From Candidatus Limnocylindrales bacterium (GTDB taxonomy: Bacteria; Moduliflexota; Moduliflexia; Moduliflexales; JAUQPW01): a DNA stretch of 64,000 nucleotides. A program made the position numbers and the translations under genes. The stretch lies in the NCBI GenBank assembly GCA_035559535.1, contig DATMBG010000006.1, positions 1 through 64,000 of the forward strand, in the 5' to 3' direction. Below the pieces are notes generated by a model, which was not told the origin of the DNA, searched no databases, and saw only the letters and a program-made list of their open reading frames with translations. Within the stretch, counting starts at the first letter, position 1, and each line of letters opens with the position of its first letter. Positions 1-9,275 of the stretch are shown piece after piece.

Positions 1-2169
1 GATGGAGGTAATGAGGCCGGTTTCTTCGGCCAGTCGGATAAAGTTTCCTGGGAGGACCAGTCCCAATTCTGGGTGTTGCCAGCGGATCAAGGCTTCCACG
101 CCGACCATCTTTCCGGTTTTGAGATTTACCTGGGGTTGATAATATACCACAAATTGTTCTTGTTCCACGGCACGGCGTAATTTGGTTTCCAGGGCCAGGC
201 GCTCCATGGTCGCCTTGTTCATGGCCGGTGTATAGAACTGATAGTTATTACGCCCCTGCTCTTTAGCCCGGTACATGGCAATATCGGCGTTTTTCAGTAG
301 GGTTTGAGTATCCTGACCGTCTGTAGGGTAGATGGCAATCCCTAAACTTGTAGTAATATGGAGTTCATGTCCATCCAGATAAAAGGGGGGTTTAAGGGTG
401 TCCAGGATTCTTTGAGCAATCCTGGCTATGTCGTTTACATGATTGACTTTAGGTAGGAGAATGGTAAATTCATCCCCTCCCAAACGAGAGATGGTATATT
501 TATCGCTTTTGAAACGAGAGATGGTATCTCCTTTACGGAGACAGTTTGTGAGCCGGTCGGAGACCTCGCGCAACAACCGGTCTCCGAGGGTATGACCCAG
601 GGTATCATTGATGGTTTTAAAGCGATCCAGGTCGAGGAAGATCAGGGCCAACATGTGCTGGTCGCGGGAGGCTTGAGCCAGGGCCAGATTGAGGCGGTCG
701 TTGAAGAGAGCCCGATTAGGTAGACCTGTGAGGGCATCAAAGTAGGCTAACTGCTTAATAGTTTCTTCTGCCCGCTTACGCTGGGTAATATCCTGAAAAT
801 AAACGGTGAGTCCCTCCTTAGACGGATAGGCTCGTACTTCAAACCAGCTATTGAGGGGCGAATAAAAATACTCGAACTCAACCCTTACCTGCTCGGTGAT
901 GGCACGATGGAATTGCTCATATACTATCGAGTTCCCCAGATGGGGGAACAATTCCCAAACATTCTTGTTAAGCACCTTCTCGCGGGTCAATTGGAGGCGT
1001 GTGAGGAGTTTTTCTGCTTCCTGATTTAAATATGTGATACACCATTCTTTGTCGAAGGTGCAAAAGCCATCGGCGATACTTTCAAGGATATTAGCGATTT
1101 GTTTTTGTGTTGCCTCCGCCCGGGTTCTTTCATTTTGGACCAATTCAAACAGCCGGGCGTTGTCTATGGCGATGGCTGCCTGGGCTGCAAGCCCCACTAC
1201 GATCCGCTCGTGGCGTTCTGTGAAGACTCCGGCTTCCGGATGCCCAAAGAAAAGTCCGCCCAGTACCTCACCTGAACGGGAGATAACCGGAGCAGCCAGA
1301 TAACTGGTCACAGGTAAATGACCGGGAGGCATTCCATAGTAAGGAGGGTTTTTTCCATAACGGGGATCCTTCGTCACATCGGCAATACGAATAACCTCCT
1401 CACCCCGAAAGGTAGGTCCAAAAAGATCTGTGTTGTGCGGCATGGGAAAATGACCAAAGGCCTCACGGGGAACGCCTGAGAGGGTGTAAAGCATGTAAGA
1501 TTCGCCACGTTCATCTATAACATTGTAGAAAAAAGAGCCAAATGCGGCACCTGTGAGTTCGGTAGCAGCATCGGTCAGAGCCTGCACGACCTTTTGCAGA
1601 TCAAGCTCTGCTGACAGTATTTGCCCGATACGGTTGATGGTCTCAACCACCTCGGTTTGCTCACGCAGGTTGGCCTCCGTCTGCTTACGCTCGGTAATGT
1701 CCTCCATGCTCCCAGTGAGGCCAGAGAGTTCTCCATGCTCATCCCAGACTCGAAAGGCACGATTTTGGACCCAACGTATTGACCCATCGGGTCGCAGGAT
1801 ACGAAACTCCTCATCCAAATCTGCCCGGCCTTCCATGAGTCTGGCTAAACTGTCAACCACTCGCCCACGATCCTCGGGAAGGATGGCCTCAAGAAAGGAT
1901 TTCGGATCCTTGTAAAAACTTTCGCAGGTACGACCCCATACCTTCTCATAGGCAGGACTCATATAAAAACACCGGGTCATCGGAGGATCGACCATCCAGA
2001 GAACCGCAGGGATATTCTCCGCCATCTGGTGAAATCGCCTTTCGCTCTCCCGTAGTGCTTCCTCTCTTTTCTTACGTTCCATCTCTCTTACTTCGAGCTC
2101 GGCCAGTCGTCGGCGGAGTTCCGTTAATTCATTTACAAGCTGTCCTTTGGTTTTCGCTTCATCTTTCAT
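1..2169 (-). CDS. PAS-GAF-PAS-GGDEF-EAL c-di-GMP signalling protein (3' end outside window)
   Basis: I read this frame directly from the minus strand; it is open from ATG at 2169 to the window edge (723 codons). A short coiled coil is followed by a PAS domain (about residues 45-165), a GAF domain (about 180-335), a second PAS (about 350-465), a GGDEF domain with an intact GGDEF motif (residues 564-568, nt 466-480), and the start of an EAL domain (VEALIRW near residue 692). It should make and/or hydrolyse c-di-GMP in response to ligands of the PAS/GAF domains. The visible EAL part has the glutamate of the EAL motif; the rest lies outside. A 30-bp duplication inserts ten residues just before GGDEF. 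The start is supported by a purine-rich GGAG about 10 bases upstream. No membrane segment is visible. Confidence 0.9.
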   Translation of the reverse strand, partial: MKDEAKTKGQLVNELTELRRRLAELEVREMERKKREEALRESERRFHQMAENIPAVLWMVDPPMTRCFYMSPAYEKVWGRTCESFYKDPKSFLEAILPEDRGRVVDSLARLMEGRADLDEEFRILRPDGSIRWVQNRAFRVWDEHGELSGLTGSMEDITERKQTEANLREQTEVVETINRIGQILSAELDLQKVVQALTDAATELTGAAFGSFFYNVIDERGESYMLYTLSGVPREAFGHFPMPHNTDLFGPTFRGEEVIRIADVTKDPRYGKNPPYYGMPPGHLPVTSYLAAPVISRSGEVLGGLFFGHPEAGVFTERHERIVVGLAAQAAIAIDNARLFELVQNERTRAEATQKQIANILESIADGFCTFDKEWCITYLNQEAEKLLTRLQLTREKVLNKNVWELFPHLGNSIVYEQFHRAITEQVRVEFEYFYSPLNSWFEVRAYPSKEGLTVYFQDITQRKRAEETIKQLAYFDALTGLPNRALFNDRLNLALAQASRDQHMLALIFLDLDRFKTINDTLGHTLGDRLLREVSDRLTNCLRKGDTISRFKSDKYTISRLGGDEFTILLPKVNHVNDIARIAQRILDTLKPPFYLDGHELHITTSLGIAIYPTDGQDTQTLLKNADIAMYRAKEQGRNNYQFYTPAMNKATMERLALETKLRRAVEQEQFVVYYQPQVNLKTGKMVGVEALIRWQHPELGLVLPGNFIRLAEETGLITSI
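482..527. repeat. In-gene 16-bp direct repeat, 30-bp offset
   Basis: The 16 bases at 482-497 recur exactly at 512-527. In the encoded protein this reads TISR-FKSDKY-TISR immediately before LGGDEF, where relatives have a single copy of the strand. It looks like an in-frame 30-bp duplication that kept the reading frame. Confidence 0.85.
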
Positions 2170-2909
2170 TGCATCTTCTCTCCTGGAGGTCATGGGGTGA
2201 ACCATCAAAAACCATCAAAAATAAAGATAAAAATGTCCCAAACTGATACAGTAATAAATTAGAAGGTCTTTCAAAGCCGAAAGGCAATCCATGGCACCCT
2301 GTTAGGCTAATGAAGCCGAATCAACTGAAAGATGAGGTTCTTAAGTGCAAAATATATGCGATGTATCTGTTGATAATAGAAACTACCCGATTCCCCTCGG
2401 CCTTTCCGGGGTAGGGTTTTTCTAACCTAACCCTTTCGCCCCCTACACGCCAGGTTATGGTGCCTCCCGCCCAGTCCTTCCTCCCTTTCCTGAAGAAGGG
2501 AACTTCGTTTCAGAGCTCCTTCCCCAATAGATTTGTCGAAAGTCTTTTTTCTCAAAGACTTCCAAGAGATGTGGGTAATGTATAGCTTGAGGGAGGAAGG
2601 GGATTCGGAGGGGTCAGGCCCAAAAAACCTGTCCCAGAAAGCCCTTGACCTCCCCTTTGGAGTAACTGAAGAAAGCAAAGAGGTGAGTATCTTATTCAGC
2701 TTGTCTTCCGTCAAAGTATAGAAGAAGAAACTGGATTCCGGCTATTTGCCGCAATTCGCAGAACCGGGTAACAAATTTTTATGGGATGTAATAAATGAGA
2801 TCTTGACAAGAAAAAAGAATTCACACAATTTTTTAGCATGGTTTTTGATGGATGATATCAAGAAACTTAATTTCTGGTATAAGGCTTAGTAAAGGAGGAG
2901 AGGTAACTC
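2170..2909. other. Intergenic region, divergent promoter space with a repeat arm
   Basis: No convincing gene. It separates the divergent c-di-GMP gene and the SDR gene, so promoters for both should lie here. A TTGACA at 2803-2808 could be a -35 box for the SDR gene, but no good -10 follows. It contains one arm of a 25-bp inverted repeat (2409-2433). Short open frames on both strands (2427-2714 and 2533-2721) have no recognisable protein character. Confidence 0.6.
2409..2433. repeat. 25-bp inverted repeat, left copy
   Basis: This 25-base sequence reappears as its exact reverse complement at 4532-4556. The two copies bracket the SDR and ABM-fold genes. Confidence 0.8.
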
Positions 2910-3668
2910 ATGAGTGTACTCAGAAAGGTTGCTATTGTTACAGGAGCAGGGACGGGAATTGGTAAAGCTGTCTCACTCGCTCTTTTACGGGAAGGATATT
3001 CAGTTGTTCTGGCTGGGCGTCGTTTGGAGCCTTTAGAGATGGCTGTAAAGGAAGCCGGGCCGCTGGGTTCTCAAGCGCTGGTTGTGCCTACCGACGTAAG
3101 AGAGCCTGAATCGGTTCGCGCCTTGTTCGCCAAGACTAAGGAGACCTTTGGTCGACTGGATCTTTTGTTTAACAATGCCGGGGTCGGTGCCCCCCCTGTA
3201 CTTTTAGAAGATCTAACCTACGAGCAGTGGAAAACCGTCGTGGACATCAACCTGACCGGAGCCTTCCTGTGCACGCAGGAAGCCTTCAAGATTATGAAAA
3301 GTCAGACTCCCCGGGGAGGCCGCATCATTAATAACGGGTCTATCTCAGCCCATGCTCCCCGCCCTAACTCGGCACCCTATACGGCTACCAAGCATGCCAT
3401 CACAGGTCTCACCAAGTCAACAGCCCTGGATGGACGTAAATATGATATTGCCTGCGGTCAGATCGATATCGGTAATGCGGCAACTGAATTGACGGCAAGA
3501 ATGAAGGATGGGGTCTTACAGGCCAACGGGACAATTGCGGTTGAACCGACTATGGATGTCGAGCATGTAGCGCGTGCAGTGGTATATATGGCCAGCTTAC
3601 CACTAGATGCGAATGTACTCTTCATGACCGTTATGGCAACCAAGATGCCCTTCGTTGGACGGGGTTGA
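2910..3668 (+). CDS. Short-chain dehydrogenase/reductase (SDR)
   Basis: A 252-residue classical SDR. The Rossmann cofactor motif TGAGTGIG is at residues 11-18, NNAG at 88-91, a serine in NNGSIS (144/146), and the catalytic YTATK at 157-161, so an active NAD(P)(H)-dependent oxidoreductase is predicted. An Arg pair (RR, 37-38) after the second strand suggests NADP(H) preference. The substrate cannot be read from the sequence. ATG is preceded by a strong AAAGGAGGAGAGG ribosome site. The ABM-fold gene follows 66 bp downstream on the same strand and is probably co-transcribed. Confidence 0.93.
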   Translation: MSVLRKVAIVTGAGTGIGKAVSLALLREGYSVVLAGRRLEPLEMAVKEAGPLGSQALVVPTDVREPESVRALFAKTKETFGRLDLLFNNAGVGAPPVLLEDLTYEQWKTVVDINLTGAFLCTQEAFKIMKSQTPRGGRIINNGSISAHAPRPNSAPYTATKHAITGLTKSTALDGRKYDIACGQIDIGNAATELTARMKDGVLQANGTIAVEPTMDVEHVARAVVYMASLPLDANVLFMTVMATKMPFVGRG

Positions 3669-3734
3669 TCGAAAGATCACAAGATCTCCCTCTACGTCGC
3701 TGAAGCTTAGTCTATAAGGGTCTTTGAGGCAAAA

Positions 3735-4046
3735 ATGATACGTGTGGTCTATCGGTGGAAAGTAAAGTTAAGTGAAGAAGACCTGTTCGTGAAGGCATGG
3801 ATTCGGGTAACCAGGGCGATTCGAGCCCAACTCAAAGGAGCCCGGGGAAGTCAGCTACTTCGGAGCCGTAACAACTCTCAGGAGTTTATGGCCATTGCCC
3901 GTTGGGAAAGTTTCGAGGACTGGCAGGCTTTTCGACAGGGTGAGAGGGTAGATCTGGAGGGTATTGAAGCGATGCATGCCGTAGGGGAGCTTTTGTCCAT
4001 GGAGGTATGGGACGAAGTGGAAAATCTCTTGAAGGAAGAGGTATAG
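3735..4046 (+). CDS. Small ABM-fold (dimeric alpha/beta barrel) protein
   Basis: A 103-residue protein resembling the antibiotic biosynthesis monooxygenase (ABM) fold: an N-terminal strand IRVVYRWKV, an amphipathic helix, then FMAIARWESFEDWQAFRQG, the strand plus W-x-S/D-x2-D-W element common in this family. Members are small cytosolic dimers that act as cofactor-independent monooxygenases, haem-degrading enzymes, or proteins of unknown role; the specific function is not inferable. It lies 66 bp downstream of the SDR gene and may share its transcript. A giant palindrome follows immediately. Confidence 0.7.
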   Translation: MIRVVYRWKVKLSEEDLFVKAWIRVTRAIRAQLKGARGSQLLRSRNNSQEFMAIARWESFEDWQAFRQGERVDLEGIEAMHAVGELLSMEVWDEVENLLKEEV

Positions 4047-4053
4047 CTTCCAT

Positions 4054-4125
4054 CCATTGGAGTCGGGGCCAGGTAAACACAGGGACTGAGGAGTCCCTGT
4101 GTTTACCTGGCCCCGACTCCAATGG
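4054..4125. repeat. Perfect 34-bp palindrome with 4-nt loop
   Basis: The left arm (4054-4087) and right arm (4092-4125) are exact reverse complements over 34 bp with a GAGG loop. It starts 8 bp after the ABM-fold stop codon. No T-tract follows, so it is not a standard rho-independent terminator, although it could stop transcription or protect the 3' end. A perfect stem this long suggests recent origin or ongoing gene conversion. Confidence 0.95.
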
Positions 4126-4382
4126 TATTAAGTTAAGATCAAATAGTAAAGCTGAAGGGCTTTTAGCTCCGTCAGGAGTGTTCTCTTTATAATCAAGGTG
4201 CGCGTCTAAAACCCTAAACCCTTAGAAGAGAACGGTAGAAGAGAACGGCGTTAAGTTAAGGTCTCCTTCCTGACCTTCCTCTGCTATCGCGGCTTTCTGG
4301 ACTTAACCCCTCTGACTCCTATAGGCGCCAGGATAAGAAGGTCAGCCCCAGCGGGGCGACCTGTGGATAGCCCCTGGCGTAA

Positions 4383-4407
4383 GGGCACGGCGCCGCCGTG
4401 CCCCTAC
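4383..4407. repeat. Dispersed GC palindrome (GGGCACGGC type), copy 1
   Basis: A 9-bp perfect stem (4383-4391 with 4395-4403) and 3-nt loop, followed by CCTAC. Relatives of the same plan occur at 55564-55592 and 60584-60603, each ending in CCCCTAC. Confidence 0.7.
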
Positions 4408-4531
4408 AACGTCGTCGTCTCTTTTCAGCTTAAAAAAGGCGCCTATGCCTCCGACTTTCCTTCCCTGTGAAGGAAGGGAAGAGTGGGGACCTGTACAATC
4501 TCCGAGTTCTCTCTTCCTGGGTCGGGAAGAG

Positions 4532-4556
4532 GGGTTAGGTTAGAAAAACCCTACCC
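4532..4556. repeat. 25-bp inverted repeat, right copy
   Basis: Exact reverse complement of 2409-2433, about 2.1 kb away. Confidence 0.8.
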
Positions 4557-4671
4557 AGAAAGTACTATCGCAGGGGAAGGAACGTTGCAGTCAAGATCTC
4601 TGCCCCTTTAAAGCAAGGAAGGGAATTGTGTCATTGCAAAGGCCGATGAGCCGAACAAAGCTCCGCTAACC

Positions 4672-5904
4672 TTAACCCCTCAGATAGCTTGTTGAAGATT
4701 CCTTTTTTTTAACTCCGACGGATCCTTCCACCTCATCGGAAATAATAATTTCTATAAAACGTTCCATCACCTGATCCCATTGAAAATTTTTTGCTACATA
4801 GGCCTGCCCGTTTTCTCCCATCCTTTGACGTTTTTCAGGATGGTTTAAGAAAAAATGAACACATTCCTCAAATTCTAAATAGTTCTTAAAAAAAAGCCCT
4901 CCTTGACTTCGACGGCAATGATCTGAGGTCACGGCACACCGTGCATGGACCAGAACCGGAGTTTTACAGACCCAGGATTCCATAATAACATAGGAAAAAC
5001 TCTCATGGATAGAAGGCTGACAGGTGAAGGTAGCCGCTGCAAAAGCATCATACTTATCCGTTTCAGAAAGAAATCCCAGGTCCAGAACTTCCCCTTGCAA
5101 AGACTCCGGAATAACGACCTGACCTCCTCCACTGAGAACGAGTTTTAAAGGAGTCGAGTGACGGTCTTTATATTTTTTAAAATACTCCAGAAGCAAAGGG
5201 GTATTTTTCTCCGGAAGTTTTCTTCCCGGACAGAAAATAAAATCTTCGTTCAGAGAAAATTTCTTTCTGAAACGACTTCCATCAAAATCTTTTCGCAGAT
5301 CTATCCCTAATCCTAACACAAGGGGCTCCCTTTTGAGATCTAATACCCGTTCTGCCAGTTGCTTTTCGGGTTCTGCATATAGAATGAGCCGTCGAACTCG
5401 CTCCAGGGCCTTACGATAGCCGATTAGATTTAGGTAATTTTCTTCATGTAAGCAAGGGATAATAAAGGAATTTTCCGGCGTAATCCAACTGCCCCAATAG
5501 GTCGTTCCGAAGAGATAAGGGGTAAAAATAAACCAATACTTATCTCGATGCTCTGCGATGTAGTGGTAAAGATTCTGACTGTTGATCATCTCTTCTATGA
5601 AACTCCTGGCTTCATCGACCGTCAGGGGTTCTCCCCGGAGAATTTTTAAGTTAATTCGATCGAAACAGAACCGATCCCTTGGATCTACTTCAAAACGTCG
5701 CACTTTTATCCCATGGACTTCATAAATTCCTTCTTCATAAAAATTTTCCCAAAAATAAAAATCCCGTGCACAAGTGGTCAAAATTTCTACGGGAATTCCC
5801 CTTTGATAAAGATGTTCTGCCAGCTCCCGACAGGCTCTCTCGGCTCCTCCCAGGAGGTTCTCCCCATACCAGGGAATAACAAAGGCAATGGGTTTGTGTA
5901 TCAT
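4672..5904 (-). CDS. GT4-type glycosyltransferase
   Basis: A 410-residue GT-B glycosyltransferase of the GT4 type. The N-terminal domain begins IAFVIPWYG...GGAERACRELAEHL. The nucleotide-sugar domain has the E-x7-E signature HESFSYVIMES (E301, E309), followed by TPVLV. It should transfer a sugar from a nucleotide donor in the cytoplasm to a growing glycan. The whole protein is clearly paralogous to the second half of the 801-residue double glycosyltransferase upstream (shared EILTTCARDFYFW / EVLTTCAMDYNLW). It is the last gene of the minus-strand glycan operon, 87 bp after the coiled-coil gene. The stop is near a repeat-rich spacer. Confidence 0.9.
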   Translation of the reverse strand: MIHKPIAFVIPWYGENLLGGAERACRELAEHLYQRGIPVEILTTCARDFYFWENFYEEGIYEVHGIKVRRFEVDPRDRFCFDRINLKILRGEPLTVDEARSFIEEMINSQNLYHYIAEHRDKYWFIFTPYLFGTTYWGSWITPENSFIIPCLHEENYLNLIGYRKALERVRRLILYAEPEKQLAERVLDLKREPLVLGLGIDLRKDFDGSRFRKKFSLNEDFIFCPGRKLPEKNTPLLLEYFKKYKDRHSTPLKLVLSGGGQVVIPESLQGEVLDLGFLSETDKYDAFAAATFTCQPSIHESFSYVIMESWVCKTPVLVHARCAVTSDHCRRSQGGLFFKNYLEFEECVHFFLNHPEKRQRMGENGQAYVAKNFQWDQVMERFIEIIISDEVEGSVGVKKKESSTSYLRG

Positions 5905-5991
5905 GGTTAAAAGTCGAAAATCAGGGAAGAAAGATCACGGTTTTCTATCTTCTATGCCGGATCTTTTCAAGGAGAAAGTTAGATGTTGGAT

Positions 5992-6828
5992 TTAGAGGTT
6001 TAATTTTTTCTCCAGTTCCTGGATCTTTGTTTGCAATTCTTTAATTTGGGTTTCCATAATTTCCTGCCGGTGTTCCATAAACGCACAGTAGCTGGATACG
6101 GACGATATGGCATCTAACTTGGTCGTCAGATCCTGGATCAGTCTGGATTCGTGGGCCAGTTTTCTGTCTATTCTAAAGGTTTCCCGATCTATTTTTCGAT
6201 CGATCCGAGTGGTCTCCTCTATCAGAAAGCGAACCACTTCATTGTAGAACTTAACCGCTTCTCCGCTCAAGGCTCTCTGCTTATCCAGCTTTCGTTCAAG
6301 CCTTATGATTCGTGAGAGAAGCTGAACCAGGCGGTCTACAAGTTCGTTAATGAATTGCACTAAAGTGCTGTTAAAGATCTGCTGAGCTTCGAGTACAGGG
6401 TGGAGCCAGGTATAGAGTTTGAGCCTGAGAGAGTTAAGAATTCGACCTATCAAAGGTCTGGGAGAAGCCGGAAGAGGTTGGATATGGGTGAGTTGCCATT
6501 TTTGATTGAGCGCCGTTAAGAAACGGTGCCAAAACTCAAATTTAACCACCTTTGTTTCTTCGCTCTCCAACTGTTCCTCGGTCATAAGTTCTTTCCATAG
6601 ATTGTTGATCAATAAAAGATGCCGATCCCAGAAATGAAACTCCAGGTTCTTTCTATGCTGTTCCCAAAAGGCGTCCTGTTTGGCTTCATCGAAATTTCCC
6701 TCTTCTTCAGGCGATTCTAACTCAGGTGGAAGGACTTCTGCTCCTTGCTCTCGCTCGATCTTTTCGTATATCTTAGCCATGATTTCCTCAACCCTGAGGG
6801 GTTCTTTTTCTGAATTAAGTTCTGACAT
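5992..6828 (-). CDS. Coiled-coil protein of the glycan operon
   Basis: A 278-residue charged protein without an enzymatic motif. Residues about 60-80 and 96-113 carry two related aromatic/Trp-rich helices (FHFWDRHLLLINNLW and FEFWHRFLTALNQKW). Residues about 125-170 form a hydrophobic helix pair. From about 170 to the end it is coiled coil, including 11-residue (hendecad) units around 203-236 (RIDRKIDRETFRIDRKL). The second Trp-helix and the following module match the N terminus of the methyltransferase at 12620-14137. I infer a scaffold or length-measuring partner of that enzyme and the glycosyltransferases. It sits 36 bp from the double glycosyltransferase gene. Confidence 0.8.
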   Translation of the reverse strand: MSELNSEKEPLRVEEIMAKIYEKIEREQGAEVLPPELESPEEEGNFDEAKQDAFWEQHRKNLEFHFWDRHLLLINNLWKELMTEEQLESEETKVVKFEFWHRFLTALNQKWQLTHIQPLPASPRPLIGRILNSLRLKLYTWLHPVLEAQQIFNSTLVQFINELVDRLVQLLSRIIRLERKLDKQRALSGEAVKFYNEVVRFLIEETTRIDRKIDRETFRIDRKLAHESRLIQDLTTKLDAISSVSSYCAFMEHRQEIMETQIKELQTKIQELEKKLNL

Positions 6829-6864
6829 TGTTCTTATTTATTGTCGGTTGTCCGTTGCCGGTTG

Positions 6865-9270
6865 TTATCTGGCCGATCGATCTGCCAACCTTACTCCAGA
6901 CAACTGACGGGTGATAAAATCCACATACTTTTTTTCTATGACATCTTCCGGATAACGGGCTTTAACATATTTTTTTCCCTGCTTTCCTAAATGATGGCGC
7001 AGGTTATCGTCTTGGAGCAGCAGGTCGAGACAGGCGGCAAATTCTGGATAATTTTTGTACCATAAACCCGCCTGGCTTTGGATACAATGATCCCTTAATA
7101 CATCGCATTGTCCATTAACCAGAACCGGTTTTCCGGATCCCCAGGCTTCCAATATGGCAATGGATAAACTTTCAAAGGGAGAGGGGTTGACGATCACGGT
7201 GGCTGCGGCAATGGCATTGTATTTATCCGTATCCGGAACAAAACCTACATAACGAATTGCTGCATTCTGGGGAAGTGTCCCGTTCAGCCTTCCCATTAAT
7301 ACCAGTTGGATCTGTTGGTCTGATTCACGTCGGTATTTCAGAAAATAATCGAAGAGTTCCTCACAACCCTTGGATTTGGCAATTCGACCCATATAGAGAA
7401 GGAACTTTCCCTCGATTCCGTATTGTTTACAAAACAGATGAGGTTCTACCTTTTCAGGAAGGTTTAATCCTATCCCGATCACCTCAGAGGGAATTCCTTC
7501 ATTATGGAAAACCCGGTTCACCAGGTTTTTTTCTTCTTCTGTCAGGTAAATAATGGCTCGAGGCTTACGGAAGACCGGCTCGAAGATTTGGAGGAAGAGC
7601 GGAGGTTCATTATGGGCGGTGGGAACTAAAATACTTTTATCGGGATTGAGCTGAATCCCGAAGTAGGTGGGGTAATACAGGTAAGTGAAGAAAATTATCA
7701 GGTCGTATCGGTCCTGGTGCTTCTGGAGATACTCCACCAATCGCGTCGATTGGGGACCTTGTTTCTTCATCCACTGAAGTTGATCATAATAGCTGGTCCC
7801 TGGTTGGAAAACCTTCTGAGATTGTTTAAGGAAGTCTTCGTAATTCCGTTCCGCCTCTACCGGAAACCGTCGAACCTTGACCCCATTAAGCCGTGTTTCT
7901 CCTTCAGGATACACATTGGTCCAGAGGTTATAATCCATGGCGCAGGTGGTTAAAACTTCCAAGTCAAAGTATCTGGATAGGTGCTCTGCAACCCACCGAC
8001 AAAGGAACTCCGACCCCCCGGTGACTTCTAAGCCATAGCGTTGGACGACAAAAGCAAGTCGAGGACGTGACGATGCCAGGATAAGTTCTTCCTTCTCAGG
8101 TTTCTGTATCTTCCTGTCTCCGAGTTTCCATCTTCCCCTGTCATTATCAAAATGGGTCTTAACCAGTTGTATCAGTTCCTCCTCTAACCGCTTTTCGGTA
8201 AAGAGTTCTGCCCGTTCCCGGCATTTAATTTTTAGCTTTTGATAGGTATCCAGATCTTCCCATATCTGTTGGATGGTTTGAGCAATAACTTCGGGTTCTA
8301 ACTTATCCACCAGGATTCCGGCATCTTCCAGAACTTCTGGAATCGCAGTAGCATTATAACCGATAACGGGAGTTCCGAAGAACATGGATTCGAGTAACGG
8401 TACACAAAAGCTTTCCCATTTGGAAAGGTAGAGGGAAAATCTGGCATGTTTATAGAAGCTGGCCAGTTGGGCAGGTTTAGAAATTCTTCCGGTAAATAGA
8501 ATATCCTTTTCCAGCTTCAATTGTTTAACTAAATCTAGAGCTTTTAAATAATACCGATCTTGAGGAAAGTAGTGACCGACCAGAAAGAGTTTGATTTTGG
8601 AAGGGTCTGAGGTCTGGGGTTTATTTTCTCGTAGCTTTTTAAAATGGTAGAAGGTTTCCAGAATTTCTAAAATGGATTTCTGGGGAGTGATTTTTCCCAC
8701 AAACAGAAGGTAATCCAATCTCTTTAAATAAGAGGAAAGTTCCAGATCTTCGATTGGCCGTTTTTCGTTATTCATTGTCTGTTGCGGGGGGGGAGGGTCT
8801 ATGGGAGACGTAAATCGGGAAGTATCTACCACAAGGGGGATTTTGATAATGTGGGGGTAGCCCTTTTCTCGGAGCAGAGAAGCCGAATATTCAGAATGGG
8901 CTATGCAGAGGTCGAATTCTCCAGAAAGGCGGTTTAATAAAAGTTCCCCGCGTTGACACAGTTCTTCAATCCCCGGGTTATATTCAGCGGGAGATACGCC
9001 ATGGAAGTCCATGATCTTAAAATCCTTGCTTTGTTGAATGATACGTAAATTCGGGGAGGCAATGGAATAATGATACCAGAGAATGTCGTGTCCGGTGGGA
9101 CGATAATAGCTCGAATGTTGGCAATGGGACTTCAGATGGGGCTCATAATGATCTGCGAAGACCTTCACCGTAAAGCCCAGCTTAGATAAAATACGAAGCT
9201 GGGTTTGAATCCAATTGCCGATGGCATCCCCCTGGATATAGGTAGCCGTCATGATATTTATCGTAGGCAT
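6865..9270 (-). CDS. Fused double GT4 glycosyltransferase
   Basis: An 801-residue protein with two complete GT-B units. The first (about 1-375) has the E-x7-E element in KWESFCVPLLESMFFGTPVIG, then EDAGILVD. After a charged linker, the second (about 400-795) starts LAFVVQRYGLEVTGGSEFLC and carries PFESLSIAILEAWGSGKPVLV. Both appear catalytically intact, so the protein probably adds two sugars in sequence. The C-terminal unit is a paralogue of the single GT at 4672-5904. The exporter permease gene lies upstream with only 5 bp between them, so translational coupling is likely. Confidence 0.9.
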   Translation of the reverse strand: MPTINIMTATYIQGDAIGNWIQTQLRILSKLGFTVKVFADHYEPHLKSHCQHSSYYRPTGHDILWYHYSIASPNLRIIQQSKDFKIMDFHGVSPAEYNPGIEELCQRGELLLNRLSGEFDLCIAHSEYSASLLREKGYPHIIKIPLVVDTSRFTSPIDPPPPQQTMNNEKRPIEDLELSSYLKRLDYLLFVGKITPQKSILEILETFYHFKKLRENKPQTSDPSKIKLFLVGHYFPQDRYYLKALDLVKQLKLEKDILFTGRISKPAQLASFYKHARFSLYLSKWESFCVPLLESMFFGTPVIGYNATAIPEVLEDAGILVDKLEPEVIAQTIQQIWEDLDTYQKLKIKCRERAELFTEKRLEEELIQLVKTHFDNDRGRWKLGDRKIQKPEKEELILASSRPRLAFVVQRYGLEVTGGSEFLCRWVAEHLSRYFDLEVLTTCAMDYNLWTNVYPEGETRLNGVKVRRFPVEAERNYEDFLKQSQKVFQPGTSYYDQLQWMKKQGPQSTRLVEYLQKHQDRYDLIIFFTYLYYPTYFGIQLNPDKSILVPTAHNEPPLFLQIFEPVFRKPRAIIYLTEEEKNLVNRVFHNEGIPSEVIGIGLNLPEKVEPHLFCKQYGIEGKFLLYMGRIAKSKGCEELFDYFLKYRRESDQQIQLVLMGRLNGTLPQNAAIRYVGFVPDTDKYNAIAAATVIVNPSPFESLSIAILEAWGSGKPVLVNGQCDVLRDHCIQSQAGLWYKNYPEFAACLDLLLQDDNLRHHLGKQGKKYVKARYPEDVIEKKYVDFITRQLSGVRLADRSAR

Positions 9271-9275
9271 TTCTT

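Larger units (their letters stand above)
4126..4671. other. Repeat-rich intergenic region between convergent genes
   Basis: No gene recognised. It holds a GC-rich palindrome (4383-4403, of the GGGGCaCGGC type), a GGCGCC-rich stretch, and the right copy of the 25-bp inverted repeat (4532-4556). The genes on either side converge on it. Confidence 0.6.

Noticed and set aside
2427-2721. Overlapping open frames of 95 aa (minus) and 62 aa (plus)
   Set aside because: No ribosome site and no recognisable fold; the minus frame runs into the inverted-repeat arm. Treated as non-coding.
3886-4192. Frames reading through the 34-bp palindrome on both strands
   Set aside because: They are products of the palindrome and shadow the ABM-fold gene.
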